Part shown: positions 41,522-50,194 of the stretch, piece by piece
Numbering within the stretch: the first letter of the stretch is position 1
Layout: every line of letters starts with the position of its first letter
Origin: VXNE01 sp965248075
Lineage (GTDB): Bacteria; Pseudomonadota; Gammaproteobacteria; Pseudomonadales; Azotimanducaceae
Length of the DNA stretch: 64,000 nt
Direction: 5' to 3'
Assembly (NCBI GenBank): GCA_965248075.1
Contig: CBDFIL010000003.1
Coordinates: 2,770,391-2,834,390, forward strand
Position numbers and translations under genes: made by a program
The notes under the pieces: model-generated
The model's input: only the letters and a program-made list of their open reading frames with translations
What the model was told of the DNA's origin: nothing
Databases searched by the model: none

Positions 41522-42997
41522 GTGGCACTACCGAGTCTCGACGACTATTTCCCCGACTGGAAGGAGCGCGAAGCGCTGGCAGAGGCCATGATCCCCATGA
41601 TCGGCCGGCTCTATCGCAAGAATGTCGTGACGTACTGTTACGGCAAGGCGCTAAACAATCAGAGCGTGACCCAGCTCATGAAGGCGCACCGCTACGTGCG
41701 CCAGGTGGCACACAACGAACTGTCGGAGTTCGAAAGCTACCCCGTGCTCGAAGCCCTCTCGGAACTGGACCTCGGGCCTTGCCACGTCGACCTCGGCAAG
41801 CTGACGGTGCGCTACATGGAAGAAGCGCAGACGAACGGCGGCATGACGGCGAAACACTTCGTCGAACGCGAGTGCGCGGAGATCATCGGCCGGCACGTCC
41901 CGCCCCTCGAGCAGCCGCAGGACATCGTGCTGTACGGCTTCGGCAGGATCGGCCGGCTGCTCGCGCGTCTCCTGATCGAAAAGACCGGCGGCGGCGACCA
42001 GTTGCGCCTGCGCGCCATCGTGGTGCGCAGGGGCTCGGACGACGACCTCGTCAAGCGCGCGAGCCTGCTGCGCCGGGACTCGGTGCACGGGGGCTTCCAG
42101 GGCACGGTTCGCGTCGACGCCGAGCACAGCTGCATCGTCGCGAACGGCAACGTCATCCACGTGATCTACTCAAACGATCCCGCGTCCGTGGACTACGAGC
42201 ACCATGGCATCACGAACGCGATCGTGATCGACAACACCGGCGTATGGCGTGACGAGAAGGGCCTTGGCCAGCACTTGCAGGCGAAGGGTGTGGCCCGCGT
42301 GGTCCTGACGGCTCCGGGCAAGGGTGCGATCAAGGACATCGTCTCGGGCGTCAACTCCCACCTCATCAACCAGAACGACCGGTTGCTGGCTGCCGCGTCG
42401 TGTACGACCAACGCGATCGTACCGGCGATGAAGGCGATGCATGACGGGTTCGGCATCGAGCACGGGCACATGGAGACGGTGCACGCCTACACGAACGACC
42501 AGAACCTGACCGACAACTTCCACAAGAAGAACCGCCGCGGTCGCGGCGCGCCGCTCAACATGGTCATCACCGAGACCGGCGCATCGTCCGCGGTGGCGAA
42601 GCTCCTGCCGGAACTCGAAGGCAGGTTGACCGGGAACGCGATCCGCGTGCCCACGCCCAACGTCTCCCTCGCGATCCTCAATCTCACGCTCGCGCGCGAG
42701 ACGTCGCTCGCCGAGGTCAACGAGTACTTGCGAGACATGGCGCTGTACTCCTCGCTGCAGCGCCAGATCGAGTACACCGAGTCGTCGGAAATCGTCTCCT
42801 CCGATTTCGTGGGACGACGCTATGCCTGTACGATTGACGGCGGGGCCACGATCGTCGACAAGAACCGCGCCGTGCTGTATGTCTGGTACGACAACGAGTT
42901 CGGATACGCCTGCCAGGTGGTCCGGGTCGTGCAGAAGTGGGCCGGCATCAGCTATCCCCTGATTCCCGGGGACGTGGCGCGGACCGGCTTCGGCTGA
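41522..42997 (+). CDS. Glyceraldehyde-3-phosphate dehydrogenase, long form
   Basis: A 491-residue phosphorylating GAPDH with an extra N-terminal region of about 125 residues (LDDYFPDWKEREALAEAMIP, MIGRLYRKNVVTYCYGKALN), as in the long proteobacterial GAPDHs of about 480 residues. The Rossmann fold starts at VLYGFGRIGRLLARLLIEK, the catalytic Cys is in LAAASCTTNAIVPAM, and FHKKNRRGRGAPLNM, RVPTPNVSLAILNLTL and YVWYDNEFGYACQVVR follow. Start GTG at 41522 fits the family; ATG at 41486 would add 12 residues. Neither has a strong ribosome site. Direction of flux (glycolysis or gluconeogenesis) cannot be read. Confidence 0.93.
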   Translation: MALPSLDDYFPDWKEREALAEAMIPMIGRLYRKNVVTYCYGKALNNQSVTQLMKAHRYVRQVAHNELSEFESYPVLEALSELDLGPCHVDLGKLTVRYMEEAQTNGGMTAKHFVERECAEIIGRHVPPLEQPQDIVLYGFGRIGRLLARLLIEKTGGGDQLRLRAIVVRRGSDDDLVKRASLLRRDSVHGGFQGTVRVDAEHSCIVANGNVIHVIYSNDPASVDYEHHGITNAIVIDNTGVWRDEKGLGQHLQAKGVARVVLTAPGKGAIKDIVSGVNSHLINQNDRLLAAASCTTNAIVPAMKAMHDGFGIEHGHMETVHAYTNDQNLTDNFHKKNRRGRGAPLNMVITETGASSAVAKLLPELEGRLTGNAIRVPTPNVSLAILNLTLARETSLAEVNEYLRDMALYSSLQRQIEYTESSEIVSSDFVGRRYACTIDGGATIVDKNRAVLYVWYDNEFGYACQVVRVVQKWAGISYPLIPGDVARTGFG

Positions 42998-43047
42998 TCG
43001 GGCATTACCGCGACCGCCCCTGCGGCGACCGAGGGCCGCCGAGAACG

Positions 43048-43569
43048 ATGAGCATCCTGGGGACAGACCGCCTGCACATACGCCCGTTCGCGATGGACGA
43101 CGCCGACATGCTGCAGGCGTTCTGGGCGAACCGGGAGGTACGTCGCTACCTGTGGGGTGACAGGATCCTGTCCGTGGACACCGTGCGCGAGATCATCGCG
43201 CAGAGCGTTCGGGACTTCGAGGAGCACGGCTACGGGTTCTTTTCGCTCGATCTCAAGGCCACGGAACCGGTCATCGTGGGATTCTGCGGCTTCCGGCGCT
43301 TCGAAGACGGCGAGCAGACGGAAATGCTGTACGGGATCCTGCCGGAGTACTGGGGCGAGGGCTTCGTGACGGAGGCGGGGGTTGCGGTGTTGCGGCACGT
43401 CTTCGAGGCGTGCGGCATCGAGCGCGTGATCGCGGCGACGGACACCCCCAATCAGCCGGCCGTGCGGGTGCTGCAGCGTCTCGGCATGTCCTTCGAGGCA
43501 CGCAAGGTCTGGCATGGTCTCGACACCGTCTTCTATGCCATCACTGCCGCGGAGTTCGCGGCCCGCTGA
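43048..43569 (+). CDS. RimJ/RimL-type GNAT acetyltransferase
   Basis: A 173-residue GNAT_3 protein: LGTDRLHIRPFAMDDADML at the start, VIVGFCGFRRFEDGEQTEML, the acetyl-CoA loop YWGEGFVTEAGVAVLRHVFE and AATDTPNQPAVRVLQRLGMS. The Trp before GEGF and the conserved Asn/Ser pocket suit an amino-group acetyltransferase. The ATG at 43048 is preceded by GAGGGCCGCCGAGAAC. It is followed after one base by the DUF503 gene. Substrate is unknown. Confidence 0.9.
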   Translation: MSILGTDRLHIRPFAMDDADMLQAFWANREVRRYLWGDRILSVDTVREIIAQSVRDFEEHGYGFFSLDLKATEPVIVGFCGFRRFEDGEQTEMLYGILPEYWGEGFVTEAGVAVLRHVFEACGIERVIAATDTPNQPAVRVLQRLGMSFEARKVWHGLDTVFYAITAAEFAAR

Positions 43570-43570
43570 C

Positions 43571-43855
43571 ATGCACATCGGGGTCCTCGGTCTCGACTTC
43601 CACCTCGCCGGATGCGCGTCGTTGAAGGAGAAGCGACGGCGCCTGAAGCGCCTGCGGGACAAGTTCGGCCGGATGCCGAACCTGGCGGTCTGCGAGAGCG
43701 GACACCAGGATGCGCACCAGCGTGCGCAATGGTCGGTAGTGGCGGTGGCGTCGAGCGCGGTGGTGGTGGAACGCGCCCTCGGCGAGGTGGAGCGCTGGGT
43801 CGACGAGACGCTCGACGCCACGGTGATCGGCATCGACCGGGAAGTATTGCCCTAG
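43571..43855 (+). CDS. DUF503 family protein
   Basis: A 94-residue protein matching the DUF503 pattern: MHIGVLGLDFHLAGCASLKE, KRRRLKRLRDKFGRMPNLAV and WSVVAVASSAVVVERALGEV. These small proteins often lie near rbfA in other phyla, and their function is not established. The start ATG at 43571-43573 follows the acetyltransferase stop by one base. The stop TAG overlaps the GTG of the next gene (TAGTG). Confidence 0.82.
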   Translation: MHIGVLGLDFHLAGCASLKEKRRRLKRLRDKFGRMPNLAVCESGHQDAHQRAQWSVVAVASSAVVVERALGEVERWVDETLDATVIGIDREVLP

Positions 43856-44244
43856 TGGTCGTCCTGATCGCCGCGGTCGCCGCGCTCGCCATCCTGGTGT
43901 TCTGGCTGGCGCGGGTACGCGCGGGTCGACGTCGGTGGCTGGTCGCGTTGCACCTGCCGGGCACGTGGGACCGTGAAGACGGAACGCCGCCGGCGCTGCT
44001 CGAATTCTCGGGCGAGCTGGAGCAGGGCCGTTATCTGGCGCGTGCGGGCGCCGCAGTCGAAGAGGGGGATTGGCGCATCGCCGGTCGCAATCTGGTACTG
44101 GCGCCAGCCGACGCTGGCGAGGGCGCCGAGTATGAACTCCGTATCTTCGGCCCGGGCTCGATCGGTATCCATGGACCGGGGCGGGAGCGGGAGGTGTACC
44201 TGCGGCGCAACGACAACGTCGTGCCGATCCACCGACGCTCCTGA
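43855..44244 (+). CDS. Membrane-anchored protein of unknown function
   Basis: A 129-residue protein with one N-terminal helix (VVVLIAAVAALAILVFWLAR), then a charged stop-transfer (RVRAGRRRW), and a soluble beta-rich part (LPGTWDREDGTPPALLEFSG, DWRIAGRNLVLAPADAG, REREVYLRRNDNVVPIHRR). No family recognised. GTG at 43855 is the only start near the helix and overlaps the DUF503 stop. It is the last gene before the accessory block. Confidence 0.65.
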   Translation: MVVLIAAVAALAILVFWLARVRAGRRRWLVALHLPGTWDREDGTPPALLEFSGELEQGRYLARAGAAVEEGDWRIAGRNLVLAPADAGEGAEYELRIFGPGSIGIHGPGREREVYLRRNDNVVPIHRRS

Positions 44245-44274
44245 GCCCTGTCCGGCCAGAAGTTTTCACCCCGG

Positions 44275-44391
44275 GTTCCGGCGCGCTGACGCGCAGGGAA
44301 CAGATTCCGTCCCGTGCCGAATTCGTGCCCGGTCCCGGCACGGCATTGTAGCTGTCCACGGTGGGGTTCACCGCGCTGTCGCGCAAGGAAC
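44275..44391. repeat. Two REP-like hairpins upstream of the IS110 gene
   Basis: GTTCCGGCGCGCTGACGCGC (44275 on, closing with AGGGAAC by 44301) and GTTCACCGCGCTGTCGCGCA (44366 on, closing with AGGAAC by 44391) are two imperfect copies of one hairpin of type GTTC-GCGC-TGWC-GCGC-GAAC. A third relative lies beyond the IS110 gene at 45990-46030. Confidence 0.6.
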
Positions 44392-44399
44392 ATGGATAG

Positions 44400-44600
44400 G
44401 TGCGCGACCGCTGGCTGACGGCTCGGTTATAAAGGTCGCGCCCGGTGCGAGGCCGATGCCCCATTGGCGTGCTCAAGCAGCCCGAATTGTAGCGTTGCCC
44501 GGACCATGATCGGCGTGGAGACGCTGACGGCGCGGCATGCCGCGACCTCGTATGTAAGAGTGAATCTCCTGCCGCGGTCTCACCGGGCGCGACCAAGGGC
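44400..44600 (+). ncRNA. Possible bridge (guide) RNA region of the IS110 element
   Basis: IS110-group elements encode a structured guide RNA in the non-coding left end just upstream of the recombinase gene. This 200-base stretch lies in that position, has no gene and includes GC-rich inverted segments (GGTGCGCGACC with GGTCGCGCCC; ACGGCGCGGCATGCCGCGACC). The guide loops and element ends could not be defined, so this is inferred from position. Confidence 0.25.
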
Positions 44601-44618
44601 ATTGTGGGAGACGAGCGG

Positions 44619-45953
44619 ATGGGAGACAAGCGTGGGCGTCAGCGGGCGATGCAGGTGGTGCACCCGAACTGCGCGGGGATCGACGTCGGGAAGGCTGCGC
44701 ACTACGTGGCGGTGGACGCGTCGGTGGCGGAGCGTCCGGTACAGACGTTTGGCAGCTTCACGGATGATCTGGAGGCGATGGCGGCGTGGCTGTTGTCCTG
44801 CGGCGTGGAGCTCGTCGCACTGGAGTCGACTGGTGTGTACTGGATCCCGGTGTTCGAGGTTCTCGACCGGGCGGGTCTGGAGGTGCATCTGGTCGATGCG
44901 CGTGCGACGAAGCAGGTCAGCGGTCGCAAGAGCGACGTTCTGGACTGCCAGTGGATCCGCCAGTTGATGAGTTACGGCCTGCTCAAGGGCGCGTTCCGGC
45001 CGGCGGACCGTATCTGCGAGTTGCGCGCCTACGTACGCCAGCGGGCGCGTGCGACCCGCGACCGCAGCCGCTGCGTGCAACACATGCAGAAAGCGCTGAC
45101 GGAGATGAACGTGCAGCTCGACAATGTGCTGAGCGACATCATGGGCGTGACCGGCCAGCGGATCGTGCGCGCGATGGTGGCTGGCGAACGGGACGGCACG
45201 GTGCTGGCGCAGTTGCGCGATCCGCGCGTCAAGGCGGACGCGGCGAGCATCGCGCGCAGCCTGCGCGGCACGTGGCGCGACGAGCACCTGTTCGCGCTGG
45301 AGCAGGCGCTGGAGTGCTACGACCTGCTGAACCGGCAGATCAAGGGGGCCGAGACCCGCATCGACGCCCTGGTCGAGACGCTCGCAGACACGGTGGACGA
45401 GTCGGCGGTGGAGCTGCTGGCGCAGCCGGCGCGCACAGCACCCGAACGGCGTCGCCAACTGGCGCTGCGGGCGATGCTCGGGGTCGACCTGACCGCCATC
45501 CCGACCATCGGCATCGAGACTGCGCTGACGATCGCATCGGAGGTCGGCCCGGACCTGTCGCGCTTCCCGAGCGCGGCACACTTCTGCTCCTGGCTGACGC
45601 TCGCGCCCGGCACCCGCATCAGCGGCGGCAAACAGCTTCGGGGGCAGCGGCCAAAGCGTGTCAACCGCGCGGGTCAGGCACTGCGCGTGGCGGCCAGCAC
45701 CGCACGCCACAACAAGACCTACATCGGTGCCTGCCACCGCGCACGGTTGCGGCGGCTCGACCCCGGGCGCGCCAACAAGGCGACTGCCCACCAGCTCGCC
45801 AGGCTGGTCTACGCGATGCTCACGCGCGGCGAGGAGTACGTCGCGCGGGAAGTCGCCGACTTCGAGGCCGAGCGCCGCGAGCGCCAGGTCAGACACCTCC
45901 AGCGTCAGGCCAAGCGCTACAACCTCACGCTCGTCGAGATCGCCGCCGCATGA
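44619..45953 (+). CDS. IS110 family DEDD recombinase/transposase
   Basis: A 444-residue IS110-type recombinase. The N-terminal RuvC-like DEDD domain has Asp in NCAGIDVGKAAHYVAVD, Glu in LVALESTGVYWIPVFE, and Asp residues in HLVDARATKQVSGRKSDVLD. The C-terminal transposase_20 domain begins AIPTIGIETALTIASEVGPD and contains SAAHFCSWLTLAPGTRISGG with the Ser nucleophile region. ATG at 44619 is used; a GTG at 44604 and an ATG at 44664 are alternatives. It appears intact. The element ends are not visible as inverted repeats, as expected for this family. Confidence 0.93.
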   Translation: MGDKRGRQRAMQVVHPNCAGIDVGKAAHYVAVDASVAERPVQTFGSFTDDLEAMAAWLLSCGVELVALESTGVYWIPVFEVLDRAGLEVHLVDARATKQVSGRKSDVLDCQWIRQLMSYGLLKGAFRPADRICELRAYVRQRARATRDRSRCVQHMQKALTEMNVQLDNVLSDIMGVTGQRIVRAMVAGERDGTVLAQLRDPRVKADAASIARSLRGTWRDEHLFALEQALECYDLLNRQIKGAETRIDALVETLADTVDESAVELLAQPARTAPERRRQLALRAMLGVDLTAIPTIGIETALTIASEVGPDLSRFPSAAHFCSWLTLAPGTRISGGKQLRGQRPKRVNRAGQALRVAASTARHNKTYIGACHRARLRRLDPGRANKATAHQLARLVYAMLTRGEEYVAREVADFEAERRERQVRHLQRQAKRYNLTLVEIAAA

Positions 45954-45989
45954 CCCCTAAATCAATGGCTTACGTGATGTTCCATGCAA

Positions 45990-46030
45990 GTTTCCCCCCC
46001 GGCGCGCCGGGGCACTGACGTGCAGGAAAC
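45990..46030. repeat. REP-like hairpin downstream of the IS110 gene
   Basis: GTTTCCCCCCCGGCGCGCCG followed by GGGCACTGACGTGCAGGAAAC keeps the GTTTCC/GGAAAC outer stem and the CTGACGYGCAGG core of the two copies at 44275-44391. The recombinase gene therefore lies between copies of one repeat family. Confidence 0.5.
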
Positions 46031-46127
46031 AAGGGCGGCGGCCGCCGCCTGGGCACCTTGAGTTATGTTAAATGGCGTTCTGCCAACCCGTTGAATTAAA
46101 AGGAGTTCGGTTTTTGTTCCATGCGAG

Positions 46128-46316
46128 CTTGCGCCGTAGAAGTTTCGCGCCAGCGAAACTTCCAACGCGACCGCAAGGTCGCGCCAGGGGCTTGCGCCGT
46201 AGAAGTTTCGCGCCAGCGAAACTTCCAACGCGACCGCAAGGTCGCGCCAGGGGCTTGCGCCGTAGAAGTTTCGCGCCAGCGAAACTTCCAACGCGACCGC
46301 AAGGTCGCGCCAGGGG
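46128..46316. repeat. Three tandem 63-bp double-hairpin units
   Basis: The unit, GCTTGCGCCGTAGAAGTTTC and following bases, occurs three times with a 63-bp period (GCGCCGTAG at 46131, 46194, 46257), almost without change. Each holds two hairpins: GAAGTTTCGC-GCCA-GCGAAACTTC and GCGACC-GCAA-GGTCGC. Related single copies lie at 41398-41460 and, inverted, at 57148-57242. It is not a CRISPR because there are no variable spacers. The following 46317-46671 shows no gene except a possible TATAAT at 46631. Confidence 0.85.
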
Positions 46317-46671
46317 CCGGCCTCGCCTCGTTCGCTGTGCCCGGGGTCTGCCTCCTGCCAGTCCGGCCAAAGCCGGTCGGGTATTTTGGTTGCAATAGTG
46401 GAGAGTTGATGGAGATTCGAGCCGCTTATCCCGTTCGGAGGCTCCGGCCATAGTCTCCGCCACCACGACGCCGGTACTCCCCGCGGAACTGGAGCCCGTC
46501 GCCCTCCCCGAACTGGGCGGACTCAAGGTCGGTTTCGCGATGTGCTTGAACCGCATGTGCCAGAAGCCATCAAAGAGCGAGGTTTGGCGCACCGGCCATG
46601 CCCGCAGCATGCCCCGTGCCGACCCCACTGTATAATGGGCCTTAACGCTGGCCTCCCACTCGGGTGATGCC

Positions 46672-47979
46672 ATGGACCGCATGGACGACCTTCACAATTG
46701 GCTCTTGGAACGCGCGGAAGAAAGCGCACGCTCGGATCCTCGTGTATTCGTCGGACGGGACCCAGAGATCGCAAAAGTGCTGCAGGCCGGGGAGAACCTC
46801 CCCCCCGGGCCAACACGCTCCCAGACAGTACTCGTACAGGGGCCTCCGGGCAGCGGCAAGACCTCCCTGCTGACGCATCTTGCCGCCAGATTCAAGGCGA
46901 GCCCCGTGCCGACCGGTGCCCACATCAGGTGGACCGTGCCGACGGAAGGTGCGGACGTGGAGGGCATTTACGGCAACATCGCAGAGGATCTGGTGGGCGC
47001 GCCTTCGCCGGATGTCGTGTCTACCACACAGCAATCCATCCGGGGCGGCGCAAATGTGGGCGTAGCGGCGGGCAACGTGACGCGGGCGACCACGGAAGCC
47101 CACCCGGTGTTTCAGAGCGCTGCCATGATTTCGGGTTGGGGTCGAGTGAAGGGGGCCGCTGGCTGGGCGCCAAAGCGCCGCGTGGTGCTGTTCGCCGACG
47201 AAGTCCAGGAGACGGAGCGGGGGGAGCCGGGGGCGAATCTGCTCAGGGACCTGCACGCCCAGGGGGACATACCTGTCCTACTGGTGTGCGCAGGTTTGGG
47301 CAACAGCGAGCTACGTCTCTCGGATGCAGGCTTGTCGCGAATCGAGAAGGTCCTCACACTAGGGCGGCTGCGGAACGATGAGACGGTCGAGTGCGCGGAA
47401 CGGACTCTACGCGAGGGCGTCGAACAGGGCGTTCAGGGCACTGACACGGACATCTCCCGATGGGGGCAGCGGATCGCGCAGGCAGCAGACGATTGGCCCC
47501 GGCATCTGCATGTGTACATGCAGGCCGTTTGGAAGACGTTGTTCAAGCAGGACGTGCCTGACCTGGTATCGGCAGACCTGGATGCCGCCATTCGAGCGGG
47601 CGATCTTGCACGCCAAGCGTATTATCGCTCCCGCATTGGCGCATCAAAAACGCCTATCGATATCTGTAAGGTCCTGCACGAGCGCATCGCACGCGATGGC
47701 AGTCTGTCGGAAGGTGACGCCTGGGACACGCTCCACGAAGCGATCGAGCAGGCGCCTGCCGGGCGGAGGGCGGCTTGGCATGAGCGATTCGACACCGTCA
47801 GCGACGGTTTTACCGAGCTGCTCCGGGCCGGGGTGATCTCACTCGATCCGAGTGGGCGCTACAGTTCGCCGATACCCTCATTCTCGCGTTTCATCATGGA
47901 CGACGGGCTCCCGAACACCCCGCCCCCTCCCGATTCACCAAGCCCCCTACCGACTCGACGGTCGCCGTCCCCAAGTTGA
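46672..47979 (+). CDS. Orphan P-loop ATPase (AAA type) of unknown function
   Basis: A 435-residue protein with a FVGRDPEIAKVLQ lead-in, Walker A GPPGSGKTSLL near residues 57-67, Walker B RVVLFADEVQE near 170-180, and VLLVCAGLGNSELRLSD as a sensor-like segment, followed by a helical region and a C-terminal part (EGDAWDTLHEAIEQAP, DGFTELLRAGVISLDPSGRY) that looks like a winged helix. This layout recalls ORC/TniB-like or STAND-like ATPases, but no partner gene is adjacent, and base composition is lower in GC skew than its neighbours. Start ATG at 46672 has TATAAT 36 bases upstream. It may be cargo of the mobile block. Confidence 0.75.
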   Translation: MDRMDDLHNWLLERAEESARSDPRVFVGRDPEIAKVLQAGENLPPGPTRSQTVLVQGPPGSGKTSLLTHLAARFKASPVPTGAHIRWTVPTEGADVEGIYGNIAEDLVGAPSPDVVSTTQQSIRGGANVGVAAGNVTRATTEAHPVFQSAAMISGWGRVKGAAGWAPKRRVVLFADEVQETERGEPGANLLRDLHAQGDIPVLLVCAGLGNSELRLSDAGLSRIEKVLTLGRLRNDETVECAERTLREGVEQGVQGTDTDISRWGQRIAQAADDWPRHLHVYMQAVWKTLFKQDVPDLVSADLDAAIRAGDLARQAYYRSRIGASKTPIDICKVLHERIARDGSLSEGDAWDTLHEAIEQAPAGRRAAWHERFDTVSDGFTELLRAGVISLDPSGRYSSPIPSFSRFIMDDGLPNTPPPPDSPSPLPTRRSPSPS

Positions 47980-48327
47980 TCTCCCGCCTCGGGGCGGGGG
48001 ACATCGGGTGGGCTGCAAACATCTGGAGGCGCGAGAGGATCACTTGGCGCTGTCGCCGGTGATCTAGAACTCCGCGCGGCGGAACTGGTCGCATGGATGG
48101 GCGGGCAACCTCGCTAGGAGTGAGCCGCCCTACTCGCGGTTTCGCCGCTCTGGGACGCCCACCCCGCAGGCGAACGCGATTGCGGCAGATACTCCTCTCG
48201 CCTGACAGCAGGCACCTTCTGCAGAGCTATGGTCGAATCTGGTGTACGGATGAGTTGAGCGTGCGGCGTGTCTCTGCTGAAATCGAGTTTGCGATTTCAC
48301 GGTTTCGGCAAGAGGAGCACACCGCAC
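47980..48327. other. Non-coding stretch before the IS256 fragment
   Basis: No gene is supported. Near its end GAAATCG (48279-48285) and CGATTTC (48292-48298) form a small hairpin just upstream of the transposase ribosome site AGAGGAG, likely part of the insertion sequence left end. Confidence 0.4.
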
Positions 48328-49043
48328 ATGAGCAACGATAATGTGGTTTCGCTGGCGGCGCCAGCATCGGTTTCCGATCCGCTCACGGATCTTCTTCGCG
48401 TCGGCGCGCGGCGGCTGATCGAGGCGGCGGTGTCGGCGGAGTTCGGGGAGTATCTGTCGGCGTTCGAGGAAGAGAAGTTGCCAGACGGTCGGCGCCGGGT
48501 GGTGCGCAACGGTCATCTTCCGGAACGGCAGATTCTGACGGGGATCGGCGCGGTGGACGTTCGGGTGCCGAAGGCGCGCAGCCGGTCGGGATCGCAGGAG
48601 CCGTTCCGCTCATCGCTGGTGCCGCCGTACGTGCGCCGCAGCGCAAGCGTCGATGCGGCGATTCCGTGGCTGTACCTGCACGGGGTATCGACGGGTCAGA
48701 TGCGCGCGGCGGTGTCGGCGCTGGTGGGCGAGGAAGCGGCCCGCGGGTTGTCGGCGAACGTGGTGAGCCGACTCAAGCGGGTGTGGGATGAGGAGTGGGA
48801 CGAGGAGTATCGGGAGTGGTGCCGGCGCGATCTTGCCGACGACTGGGTGTACGTCTGGGCGGACGGTATCCACAGTGGCCAGCGCGGTGACGATGGGCGC
48901 CTGTGCGTGCTGGTGGTGATCGGCGTAAACGCCCGTGGCGACAAGCACTTCCTGGCCATCGAGGACGGGGTTCGGGAGTCCACGCAGAGCTGGCGCGAGG
49001 TTCTCCTGGGGCGGGAGCTCGAGGCGGAGCTACGCAAGGCCGA
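48328..49043 (+). pseudogene. IS256 family transposase, 3' truncated
   Basis: About 230 residues of a Mutator/IS256 transposase are intact: LTDLLRVGARRLIEAAVSAE, FGEYLSAFEEEK, GHLPERQILTGIGAVDVRVP, YLHGVSTGQMRAAVSALVG and the first catalytic Asp in YVWADGIHSGQRGDDG, then AIEDGVRESTQSWREVLLG. Homology stops there, just after about 49011, and the second Asp and the Glu are missing. The following sequence is the tail of an unrelated membrane protein in another frame. The ATG at 48328 has AGAGGAG upstream. The element cannot transpose itself. Confidence 0.88.
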
Positions 49044-49577
49044 GTGGCCTGTACCTACCTCGTGCCGAGGTATCTGTACCAGGATCGTGACTGGAAACGT
49101 GTCTGGCGGTTCGACAAGACGTTTCTCAGGGGCGCCGCCGTCGTTGTCGGCATCACCGTATTCGCCAATGCAGTCCCCGTGGCATTGGCGTGGGCTGCGA
49201 ATCTGATCTACGTCATGGACGCTGGTGTAGCCACCATGTGGGGTCAAGGGATCGGTCTGGTCCTGACGATTCCGTTCATGGCCCTGTTGCCCTGGGGTGT
49301 CGGTTTGATCGCAGGCGACCATGCCATGACGCTGCGAAAGTCCGTTCGCGCGATGCATCGGCGGTGGATCTGGGCTACCCTGCTGATCTTCGCCTGCGCC
49401 ATCCCGACCCTGGTCCCGCATCTCGCTCTGAACGAAATGGCGGTCGGCACATCGCCTCTCGTCCTGGGCACAATACTGCTGTTGGACTCTGTATTGGTCG
49501 GGTTCATCGCCCTGATTCTGGGCTCGTCGACATGGACCATTTACCGCATGCGCGTAGTCGAAGCATCCCGCGATTAG
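49044..49577 (+). pseudogene. C-terminal remnant of a polytopic membrane protein
   Basis: From about 49044 a different frame encodes some 175 residues of membrane protein with no start: YLVPRYLYQDRDWKRVWRF, then four hydrophobic stretches (VVVGITVFANAVPVALAWAA, GIGLVLTIPFMALLPWGVGL, WIWATLLIFACAIPTLVPHL, VLGTILLLDSVLVGFIALIL) and a stop at 49575. The 5' part of this gene is gone, replaced by the truncated IS256 sequence. The family is not recognised. A junction of two broken genes indicates a deletion or recombination event. Confidence 0.7.
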
Positions 49578-49584
49578 TTGAGTA

Positions 49585-49905
49585 CCCGGCCCGTCCCGTT
49601 CTCGAACGCCGCACACGATTCGGAACGGGCGACCACAAGGGTCGCCCCTACGACCGTGCCGAATCAGCTGCGAGCGGATCCCGATCAAATTCTGAGACCG
49701 TCCCGGGGCGGGCGTTGTAAGGGACGGGCTTGTCCCGTCCCGTTCTCGAATGCCGTACACGATTCGAGACGGGCGACCACAAGGGTCGCCCCTACGACCG
49801 TGCCGAATCAGCTGCGAGCGGATCCCGTATCGAATTCTCACACCGTCCCGGGGCGGGCACTGTAGGGGACGGGCTTGTCCCGTCCCGTTCCTGCGGCTTG
49901 CACGA
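49585..49905. repeat. 144-bp tandem repeat, about 2.2 copies
   Basis: CCGTCCCGTTCTCGAA-type starts occur at 49591, 49735 and 49880 (period 144-145). The unit contains GGGCGACCACAAGGGTCGCC palindromes, then CCTACGACCGTGCCGAATC, AGCTGCGAGCGGATCCCG and CCGTCCCGGGGCGGGC. The palindrome also occurs near 29.3 kb and at 53.45 kb. The stretch from 49906 to the intron start at 50195 shows no gene. Confidence 0.8.
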
Positions 49906-50194
49906 CTCCGGCACGGGCGACCACATATATGGTCCGCCCCGCGTTTGCAACGGTGTGAGGCTGTGTGATGGGGAGGTGTCGGTTGCACACATATATCCGG
50001 CCTTTGGTTGGGAGCGCTGCTCCCTGGCCCTGATGGATTCCGCACGCGCCCACCTGAACAAGGGTACGGCCTCGAAGGCCTATGTGGTTCGTCAGGGTCC
50101 TGGCGCGTCGGTCCAACCTGTTCTCCATCATGCTCAACATCACATCGCGCAACCGGGGGCAGCCGTTGCCGCCTGCCCGCGATCAGTGCTCCTG

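Noticed and set aside
43612..43854. Longer N-terminus for the membrane-anchored protein at 43855
   Set aside because: It would overlap almost all of the DUF503 gene in another frame and gives an Arg/Gly-rich, non-protein-like sequence.
46128..46316. Possible CRISPR array
   Set aside because: The 63-bp period is fully repeated, with no variable spacers, and no cas genes are nearby.
46068..46682. Minus-strand open frame with a repeated protein segment across the 63-bp array
   Set aside because: The protein repeat only reflects the DNA repeat, has no ribosome site, and crosses hairpin DNA.
49578..49905. Small open frames in the 144-bp tandem repeat
   Set aside because: They are Arg/Pro-rich translations of repetitive non-coding DNA.
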